Assembly: GCA_003427395.1 (NCBI GenBank)
Contig: BFEA01000309.1
Span: forward strand, 1,184,529 to 1,219,528
Source: Chara braunii
Taxonomy: Eukaryota; Streptophyta; Charophyceae; Charales; Characeae
Length of the DNA stretch: 35,000 nt
Direction of reading: 5' to 3'
A program made the position numbers and the translations under genes. This document shows, piece by piece, positions 28,164 through 35,000 of this stretch. The notes beneath the pieces are model-generated. The model had not been told where the DNA came from. It saw only the letters and a program-made list of their open reading frames with translations, and made no database searches. Positions within the stretch are counted from its first letter, which is position 1. The number at the start of each line of letters is the position of its first letter.

Positions 28164-29325
28164 GATTCCAACCAGAATTCGTTGAGGAAACCACCCTTCG
28201 ATTTCCAGATCCGAAGGTACTCGATCTCAATGAAACCGCCGCATCCGAACAATTTTTTTGCCTGTTTTAGTGTGAGCAGACCTTCTTTGCTTTTAACAAG
28301 AGACTCCCCAAACATCTTTCTGATCTTCTTTCAACCGCTCGACCAAGTATTTCCACCACCTGACTCAATTGAAACGATTCGTGTTCCTTCATTCTCAAAC
28401 TTCTTCAGCAAATCCAACAGGTTCAATAACCAGTCGTTCTCAGGACCAACTCTAGATCGAATCGGGAGTAACCGCCGGCATCTCCCAGACACATTCTGCA
28501 TGCGCTTCTTCTTCCTCTCATTGTTCCCTAGACGCTTTTACCATCGATCTTGTCGCTGCAGCCGCTCGTATTGAGGAAAGGCGACCAAGGCTTAATGTAC
28601 ACGGCTTCAAAGTCCAACAAATCTTGAGTTTGCATACGATCGACTGGTAATAGAACGTAATTACCTGCTCTGAACGTACTAATCCATCTATGGAATGAGA
28701 TCGGGTCCGATTGCGACATGCACTAAGGCGTTCCCACCAACGAATATCAATGTTCCTTCTGTTTTTTCACGTATTGCAATTTGCAATACGGTGAGATTGC
28801 CATATAGACGCAGCTCGTGATGTTTAGGAATTCCACACCAAATAACTCGACCAGTTTCCTCCCACATTCTAAAATCTTGCCAACCCACTTAATCTCACCT
28901 CTTAGTGATAAATGGAGAACACATAGCCGTACTAACTCCTCGACTTTCGTATCTACACGCGACAAACTACATCGGTAACTTGTCAACCATCTGACAGTGC
29001 GCCATAGGTCCTCAATACTTCATGCTTCAGCGCCTTCCTCGACTGTTGTCATGTCTTCCTCGCCGTGCTCATAGTTCTCGCCCGACTCAATCGGTTCCTC
29101 CTCCTTGTCGAATGCCTTACGGGTTCGGTGGCTTGCAATGTCGAAGATTGCGTCCACCTTACCATTGTAGGCGACTCCTTCGTTCTTGCAGATAGCTTGC
29201 AATACCTGGGCATCCAAGCCCCGGAGCTCTTCCATCGCTTGGTTCTTGAAGCGGAACTTCATAGCAGTACTTGGTGGTGCCGGACTTTTCTTCCGTGCCA
29301 AATACGGTAACAGCTTGGTCTTCAA
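28164..29325 (-). pseudogene. Upstream region of the RT element, frameshifted
   Basis: Pieces of one protein in changing frames. From 29325: FRFKNQAMEELRGLDAQVLQ, an acidic stretch (HGEEDMTTVEEGAEA), TGA at 29020-29022, then the same frame continues with IKWVGKILECGRKLVELFGV and ISPYCKLQYVKKQKE. A frame change near 28760 leads to TLIFVGGNALVHVAIGPDLI, another near 28700 to FHRWISTFRAGNYVLLPVDR and MQTQDLLDFEAVYIKPW. Below 28500 a frame with LLNLLDLLKKFENEGTRIVS and LKQAKKLFGCGGFIEIEYLR runs to the RT frame with another shift near 28165. The consistent order shows a long ORF decayed by several indels. Function of this N-terminal part unknown. Confidence 0.6.
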
Positions 29326-29834
29326 GCGCCATACTTTTCTTCCGTAGCTTTATCTCTAGTAACTTTTGGAGTCCGCTTCGCTGGGGTCATCATCGGCGGG
29401 CTTCCTTTAACTAGTAGTTCCGCACCACGCTTCCTCTTCTCGCTGATCACGAGCTTCCTTGTCTTAGCTAGGGTGTCCTCAGTTTCGCTTTCACTGCTTC
29501 CATTGCTTAAGCCCGATTCATGATCGGACAATTATACAATCTGCTTCTTCCCTCTGGTTTTTTTCCCAGGTGTGGTGCCTTTTCCGTAGTTAACTTCCAT
29601 CCTGTCAATGAACTCTCCAGCTCGGATAGCGACTTGCAACTCCACCCATTTGTCAATTTTTGCGGCTCGCAACTCCTCTTGTCTTAACTTTTCTAACCTC
29701 TTCCGCTCATTCTTTTCCCTAGCTGCCTTCTCAGCTGCTTCTCGCTGTTCCACTTCTTCAGCTTCGTTTTTCGCTCTTTCCGCTTCAGCCTTCCTTGCCA
29801 TCTCGTTCTGCACGAACTCGGTCACGGATGCCAA
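29322..29834 (-). pseudogene. Coiled-coil / basic region of the RT element
   Basis: Open from 29834 without a good ATG (first ATG 29801). NEMARKAEAERAKNEAEEVE and RKRLEKLRQEELRAAKIDKW form a long charged helix, probably a coiled coil. KGTTPGKKTRGKKQIV precedes an in-frame TAA (29532-29534), after which the frame goes on with a Ser/Glu-rich and then basic segment (ISEKRKRGAELLVKG, PAKRTPKVTRDKATEEK). It lies between the zinc-knuckle ORF and the RT region, so it probably belongs to the same ORF1/polyprotein. Possibly a nucleic-acid-binding or multimerising region. Confidence 0.6.
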
Positions 29835-29854
29835 ACTTTTCTCAGTTATTCAAT

Positions 29855-30172
29855 CTACTTCTGCAAATGCGGTTCCTGTGACGAGGAGCGTGGCTTCTCC
29901 GTTTTACACCCTGTAGGCGACGTTGATCTGCCTCGCTCGGTGTCGTACGAAGTAGAAGGAAGACTATCAAAATTACGTTGATTCTTGCACTGATTAGTAT
30001 AATGTCCTCGCTCATTGCAGGCAAAGCACCTTGGCGGAGACCTTCTGTAGGGTCGATCAGCACCTTGGTCGTAGTTCTTCTCCGATCTTCGATAACCTCC
30101 ATGTTCTTCACTCCCTGAACGATTGTCTCCTCGATCATAGTCTCTCCTCTCGTAGCTTCTTCTGTCGCTCAT
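29855..30172 (-). CDS. CCHC zinc-knuckle Gag/ORF1-like protein remnant
   Basis: ATG at 30172 (MSDRRSYERRDYDRGDNRSG). An Arg/Asp/Tyr-rich N-terminus is followed by one perfect zinc knuckle CFACNERGHYTNQC (C-x2-C-x4-H-x4-C) around residues 49-62, then a Ser-rich tail. Knuckles of this type bind nucleic acid in retroelement Gag and ORF1 proteins. It ends at a stop just before the coiled-coil frame, which is offset, so a frame change probably separates parts of one protein. Same strand and direction as the RT remnant. Confidence 0.78.
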   Translation of the reverse strand: MSDRRSYERRDYDRGDNRSGSEEHGGYRRSEKNYDQGADRPYRRSPPRCFACNERGHYTNQCKNQRNFDSLPSTSYDTERGRSTSPTGCKTEKPRSSSQEPHLQK

Positions 30173-30360
30173 CTTGATCCCTGGTTCCAAAAAGTGTCAC
30201 GCATGAACACATGGTAAACACACTCACTTGATCTCAATAATTCTTCTCCGAGAAAGTTCACGTGTGAGGTAGCAAGTTGAATTGAATAGCATGTAGTGAA
30301 CGTGTGCAGCCAGTTCAAAGTGAACAAGAAGCAGCAGGTCCAAGACAGTTCGCACATGAT

Positions 30361-30394
30361 TTAAAATGGTCATTCCGACCTTTTCGATCTTTAA
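30361..30394. repeat. Diverged ~35-bp direct repeat, copy 1
   Basis: TTAAAATGGTCATTCCGACC then TTTTCGATCTTTAA. It resembles TTAGAATGATCACTCTGACA then TTTTGGATCTTTAA at 30630-30664, which borders the plastid-derived segment. Confidence 0.5.
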
Positions 30395-30662
30395 GTACAA
30401 ACAAAATTTTTTATAAAAATAAATAAAAAATATATAGTTTGTGTGTTTCTTCCATGAGGGAGTGTCAGGAGGTAGACTTCAAAGTAATTATTTTAACCAG
30501 CGTTCAACCAATCGTCCATGCTTTTGATATGATCGGTGTTGGACCTCGTTGGTGGCTAATTAAATGTGGCATTACCTAGTTGGAACCGTTGACTGAGGAT
30601 CAGGCAATACACTATTAAAATGAAAATGATTTAGAATGATCACTCTGACATTTTGGATCTTT
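30395..30662. other. No gene seen
   Basis: AT-rich sequence between the RT element and the plastid-derived fragment. It includes the second copy of the ~35-bp direct repeat at 30630-30664. Confidence 0.4.
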
Positions 30663-30803
30663 AATAATAGCATCTCTGTGGCGAATGACTCGATCTAAGA
30701 GATTATTGTATTGGTTAGCTGAGTCATAATCTCTTACCATGAAAATAGTTGCATGTGCTGCTGCACCTACTATACAAAAGCCACCGATCCACATATGATG
30801 GGT
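30663..30803 (-). pseudogene. psaA: Plastid psaA fragment in nuclear DNA (NUPT)
   Basis: Forty-seven codons encode [25 protein letters not shown] and [17 protein letters not shown], an unmistakable match to the conserved membrane region of PsaA, the photosystem I P700 apoprotein A1, whose usual length is about 750 residues. Several positions differ from the plastid consensus I know (Cys after GGF, Ser-Ala-Asn after DYD, Ile for Leu in the RVIRHRD motif). Both flanks are unrelated: GATCCAAAATGTCAG follows on the 3' side, and SGA-type codons precede it. It cannot be functional. The reading frame is still open, which suggests limited age or a plastid source that itself differs. Confidence 0.88.
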
Positions 30804-30823
30804 AGCCCCTGACATTTTTTCTG

Positions 30824-31650
30824 TTGTGCAGAAAATGCCCCGACACGGGGTCCCCCCGGGGGCGCGGACCCTCCTTGGCGGGTGCAGGGTTGCCCCATCG
30901 CGGGGGCGGGGATGGGCTGGCGGGCCGCAGTGGCGGGGTTACAGAGCCGGTGGTGCGGTGGTGGGGGCAGGATGCGGGGCAGCGGGGTTGCGGGTTTTGC
31001 CGGTGCTGGGTAGCGGGGTTTGCCGGTGCCGGGGGTGACCGGTGGGGTTCCGCCGGGGGTCGGTGGCGGGCCGAGGGTCGGTGGCGGGGTCGAGGTGCGG
31101 GGATCGGCCCGGTGGCGGGGTGCGAGGTCGGGGGCGGGTTGTGGAGTGCGGCGCCGGGGTCGTGGGGCGGTGCCCGGGGGTCGATGGTGGGGGTCAGGGC
31201 CGGGCTGTCGGGGCCGGGGATCGGGGTTTGCGGGGTGTCGGGGTCGGGGGAGGGTTGCGGAGTGGGGTGCCGGGGTGGCGAAGCGGGGTGCGTTGGCGAG
31301 GTCACAAGGTGGGATGCGGGGTCGGGACCGGGGTGTCGGGTGCGCTGCTTGGGTGACGGTGTCGGGGTGTCGGGGGCGATGCCTGGGTGGCAAGGTCACA
31401 CGACGAGATGTGGGGCCGGGACCGGGGTGTCGGGTGTGGTGCCGGGGTGTCGGGTGCGGTGCCTGGGTGTCGGGTGCGGTGCCTGGGACGCAATGCCACC
31501 GCGTGCCACTGCGTGGGCGAGGCGCCGAGGTCAATCAGGTGATGGGGCGTGATTGCGGCTGCCGGGGGGTGCGGCCCGTGCGGTGGGTGGGGGGCCTGGG
31601 GGCACTGGGCGCCCTGGGGGAATGGTGGACGGGGCCACGATCGGCTGTTG
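30824..31650. repeat. Strongly G-rich repeat tract
   Basis: The plus strand is dominated by GGGG runs spaced by 1-6 bases, with strong G over C skew and clear G-quadruplex potential. Local periodicity includes a 20-bp unit TGTCGGGTGCGGTGCCTGGG at 31428, 31448 and 31468, and a ~94-bp unit around GGTCACA...GGGACCGGGGTGTCGGGTG near 31299 and 31393. Frames of about 250 codons on both strands are composition artefacts. Confidence 0.85.
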
Positions 31651-32248
31651 GGGTGACTGGTGTGCCAGCTGCTGGGAGCGGGTTGTCATGGGCGACTTGT
31701 CGCTGTCCTGGGCGACTCGTCACTGTCGTGGAGTCGTGGACTCGTGGTTGTTGAAGTTTTGGGCCTTTTGGGCCTTTTGGCCCTTGTGGGAACGTCTTGC
31801 ACATTAGGGGGTGGCCCTCTCCCGGGAGCTGCTGAGAATTGTTCCATGTGCTATCGCCTCGGCAATGGGCCCCGTAAACCCTGTTTGTAAAAGACGAAAA
31901 AAAAAAAAAAAAAGTATGCTTTGATTTTGTCACAGGTACCTTTAGGGCAGTGGTTGGTGGACCAATGGTGGTCCGCTGATACCCAGATTCCCCACTACCT
32001 CAGGGTAACAATTGTCGGGCAGTCATTGATGATTAACCATAGTCGGGGTTAAGGTGGATTATCACTTATAGTGTAATCAGTTAGGGGATTCTGCAGACTG
32101 ATTGAGGGTTCACCGTCCTGAGTCCTGACTCCTCAGTCCTAACGAGTCGGTGAAACTCCAACGAAACAGTTTGTCACAGGCTCACAGCCCCTCGTTTGTT
32201 GTCCTCTTCTCCTTCTCTGAGTCTCTGCCTACGGTTTACCGGGCAGCA
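31651..32248. other. Poly(A)-ended segment and flanking non-coding DNA
   Basis: An A17 run (about 31898-31914) ends a segment GGCAATGGGCCCCGTAAACC plus CTGTTTGTAAAAGACG, which has the look of a retroposon 3' end. The upstream boundary and target duplication are not clear. TTTTGGGCC is repeated near 31757-31780. No gene seen in the rest. Confidence 0.35.
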
Positions 32249-32350
32249 TTGTGTGTGTGTGTGTGTATATAATATATATATATATATATGTATATAATAT
32301 TATATATATATATAATATTATATATATATATAATATTTTATATATATATA
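32249..32350. repeat. (GT)n(TA)n compound microsatellite
   Basis: GT repeats pass into TA repeats with TAATATTA interruptions, self-complementary over most of the length. A shorter (TA) run lies at 32468-32489. Confidence 0.95.
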
Positions 32351-33091
32351 GATATGGTCATCCTGGCTAGTATATTCAGGCCTTTTTTCCGTGCCCAACA
32401 TAATGGACTACTAAAGTTAACTGAACATTGCACAAATTCGCACTGCATGATCCATATCCACCGCTGATGTATATATATATATATATATACATAAAATCAG
32501 TAAACAATGCTAAACATTGCACCATTTGCAGTCATATAAAAAAAAAAAAAACAATTACTCGCAACTTCATAAGACACATGTTGAAAACACTTGTGCGACT
32601 GTGTGCAGAACTGTTGTGAACTTGGTTGTTTGTTGATTTTCAATTCTCCACGAACAGTGGTACACTCACACTCAGACAATCATACGCACGCCCATACATG
32701 CCGCACAGACTTATCAAGGAGGGGAGACGAGACAGAGTACACAATGCACACAAATTGAGTAAGCAGCGGAAAGTTCATGAAACCACTATGCACAACAACA
32801 CAGGTGTGGATATAGCATTGAGTAAGCACTGGATGAATCAACCTGAGACAGTACTCCCGAGACTCCCAAGAGTCCGAACAAGTGGTAACAATCAATCACA
32901 ATAAGATACCTACGGGGCAGCGTGGGTAACAAAAGAATAGTACAACATTGAGCTGATGTGAACCAATTTTTTAACGGCCTCTGGCTGCCCGGCTATAGGC
33001 TCTCATGCTACGAGCCTAGGCCATAGGGCCTCCCGTCCTAGTGATAGCCCGGACCTGCTTTTCGAACAGCGCAGTCTATGCAGGTATGTGA

Positions 33092-33095
<4 letters not shown>
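32351..33095. other. No gene seen
   Basis: Small frames of 60-92 codons on both strands lack motifs. GGTATGTGATAAATCTCTC at 33083 resembles GGTATATCTGATAAATCTCTC at 33265: both CT arrays share the same left flank and are probably a duplication. Confidence 0.4.
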
Positions 33096-33180
<85 letters not shown>

Positions 33181-33181
33181 T
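33096..33181. repeat. (CT)n microsatellite
   Basis: About 43 CT units with one CTTTCT interruption near 33164. A poly(A) run follows at about 33194-33211. Confidence 0.95.
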
Positions 33182-33275
33182 AGTCTCTGTAGCAAAAAAA
33201 AAAAAAAAAACATGAAGAGTGTGATCACTTTTGGAAAACTTGAAACATATAATGCATATTTATAGGTATATCTGA

Positions 33276-33279
<4 letters not shown>

Positions 33280-33322
<43 letters not shown>
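33280..33322. repeat. (CT)n microsatellite
   Basis: CT repeats directly at the end of the long minus-strand frame. Read in that frame they give an Arg-Glu repeat, which is more likely non-coding (intron or 3' UTR) than protein. Confidence 0.95.
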
Positions 33323-33326
<4 letters not shown>

Positions 33327-35000
33327 CTTCGTCTCTTCGCGGCCGATTGATAACCCATGTGTCTGTTGAAGAGTGGCCTCCATTTTGCGCAGCAGCAGCT
33401 TCACCTGAGCTCGCCGATCAATGGGGGCAGGAATCGTCGCCGATTGTGTGCCTTGTGGCAGCTGCCCATGTGGCCCGAGTCGTGTCCTCCGTCTCACTCG
33501 TCGCCCTCCTCCATCATCTTCATCCGCCGCCCGTGCTTTAGGCACATAATCAGAGTCCCCCGCATCATCAGTGCCTGTGGTCTCTCACGGCACGACATCC
33601 GTGCTGTCGTCCTGGACGATAAGTACACTGCCTCGTCTCTTCTGACCTGCCACTTCATCCCCTGAACACTCCCTAGCGACATTGTCTGCCGTCGTTGCAG
33701 CCCTCCCTCGAACATCCAATGCATCATCGTTAGGTACAATCTCTCCGTCCTCGAGATGCACAACGCAGGATCGCCCAATATGGGAACGCATATGTAATAA
33801 CGAACATGACGCCTTCCTTGTCGAGGCCTTCTTCCTCGGCAGAGAAAGACTCGCCTTCGTGGCCCTCGTAGCATGGACATCAGACGTCTTCGTCGGCAAA
33901 GCACTCCCGTGTCGGTCCTCAAACTCTGTCGTGGCGGTGTGCCGAGCACCATCGACACTCCCAATAGATTGTGTCCCCATAGACGGTGCAGATGGCCTGC
34001 CAACAATCCGGAATCCCTGCTTGTCCAGCCCCCCAGTACTGCTCCCGCTGGCATAGAATGCCACTGTCGGCGAAACAGTAGCTCTGTCGCGCCGTGCTGT
34101 CGGCGATGACCCAAGCACAGGCTGTTGTGTCGCGTCCGTGGTGTCCGTGGCGGGGATGCCCCTAACTGCGCCGGCACCCGTGGTAATGGGATGATGCTCT
34201 GAGTTTGACGATGGGCGTGGGGGTCTTGCTTCTCTTTCGACTGCGTCAACTGGCCCATCTGTAGACCCTTCCTCTGCGTCGTCAAACGAATCAGACGGAC
34301 TACGGTGTGCGATGCTGCGGTGACCGTCGCGGCAGTGTCACGTCGTCGTCTCGGCCAAACCAAGATCCACCTTGTGTGGTCTGCCAACACGAAAAATCCT
34401 GGGCGTGGCAGACACCATTGGGCTCGTAATCATAGCGCCTCCTACCTCGTCAAACGCGTCTGGTCCGCGCTCCATGACGAAAGGTTGTTGTGGGTTGGGC
34501 GGTGAAACGTGGGGTAGACCAAGGGATATCAACGTCAACAAGTCCGGTAGAGAAACAAGCGCCGAGTCCATAACCAGTAACTCGCCGGTACCCGGAAGAT
34601 TGTCGGTGGGGCATACCAGGCCGACATGGCCTGCGGCCCTCTGCTCAACTGCGTGAGTGTGTGAGATCTCACCTTCCGGCAGATCGTCGCCTATACATGC
34701 AACAAAAGTCCCCTGACTCCCCTCCATCAATGCAGGCGAAGGCTGCGATACTGTGTTGACTGCATCGGCTCCGTGTGTGCCTGATCGCTGCATATCAACC
34801 ACCTCCCTCCATACATTGGGCTGATCTCCATAAACACTGCGAGGTGGGAGCATACTCTCTTGCTCCGCCGCTGCCGGTGGTCGTCGCACATCTGAGGTCG
34901 CTGCAACTGAGACTGCCGCTCCGGCAGACGTGAGTGGATGCAGTGCACCAGCAGAACGCTCATCCTGCATTACCGGGAGATGACCGATGTCTTCCTCAAA
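33323..35000 (-). pseudogene. Long low-complexity protein frame, two in-frame TGA
   Basis: One minus-strand frame is open from the window edge (35000) through TGA at 34338-34340 and TGA at 33585-33587 to the CT microsatellite, about 560 codons. The protein is rich in Ser, Thr, Ala, Pro, Asp and Arg with no domain I recognise. Features include a hydrophobic patch (LLVMDSALVSLPDLLTLISL), an acidic stretch (PSDSFDDAEEGSTDGPVDAV), basic clusters (LPRKKASTRKAS) and a C-terminal DYVPKARAADEDDGGGRRVR followed by RRRTR, like a nuclear-type basic patch. A retroelement ORF, a decayed host gene, or a gene with introns over the stops are all possible. Overlapping frames on both strands are shadows of this GC-rich composition. 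Confidence 0.5.

Noticed and set aside
30824-31754. Genes of about 240-254 codons on both strands
   Set aside because: Gly/Arg/Trp-rich and Pro/Arg/His-rich translations arise from the G-rich repeat composition, and several frames are open at once.

Overview
The window looks like nuclear DNA of a photosynthetic streptophyte, dense in repeats. Three things support this. A 47-codon remnant of plastid psaA lies at 30663-30803. An 18-nt LTR-retrotransposon primer binding site at 15628-15645 equals the 3' end of plant-type tRNA-Asp. The rest is decayed retroelements, minisatellites and long CT, TA and A/T tracts. The style of the gag and RT remnants reminds me of charophyte (Chara-like) genomes, but that is from memory and not provable here. 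Single N bases are scattered through the window. I see no intact housekeeping gene.

Region 1-20861 reads best on the minus strand, right to left, as LTR-retrotransposon DNA. A candidate 5.2-kb LTR (15647-20861) ends one base before the tRNA-Asp primer site. Next come a 2.3-kb non-coding leader with tandem repeats and hairpins (13278-15627), then at least ten tightly packed ORFs of unknown function (7070-13277), then a Ty3/gypsy-type gag pseudogene (5297-6840). The ORFs include three tandem families, called A, B and C here. Gag is interrupted by the start of a second LTR family member (5296 down to 4123), joined to an integrase C-terminus (3425-4122) and followed by a second LTR (3374 leftwards, running off the window). 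The simplest reading is a nested insertion with an internal deletion. Long LTRs and extra ORFs before gag recall the Tat/Ogre lineage, but the ORFs themselves are unrecognised.

Region 20862-26186 holds an orphan ORF butting into the LTR, a spaced 35-bp repeat array (21527-22021), three copies of an element of about 0.7 kb bounded by (TA)n, arranged partly as a giant palindrome (22109-24537), and a second repeat family present as two direct copies and one inverted copy (24540-25515).

Region 26187-30172 (minus) is a decayed non-LTR-like retroelement: a CCHC zinc-knuckle protein, a coiled-coil/basic region, an upstream conserved region and a reverse transcriptase whose single reading frame carries four in-frame stops but no frameshift. 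Region 30361-33322 holds the psaA fragment, a very G-rich repeat tract, a poly(A) tract and microsatellites. Region 33323-35000 is a long minus-strand frame of low-complexity, probably disordered protein with two in-frame TGA codons, open to the window edge.
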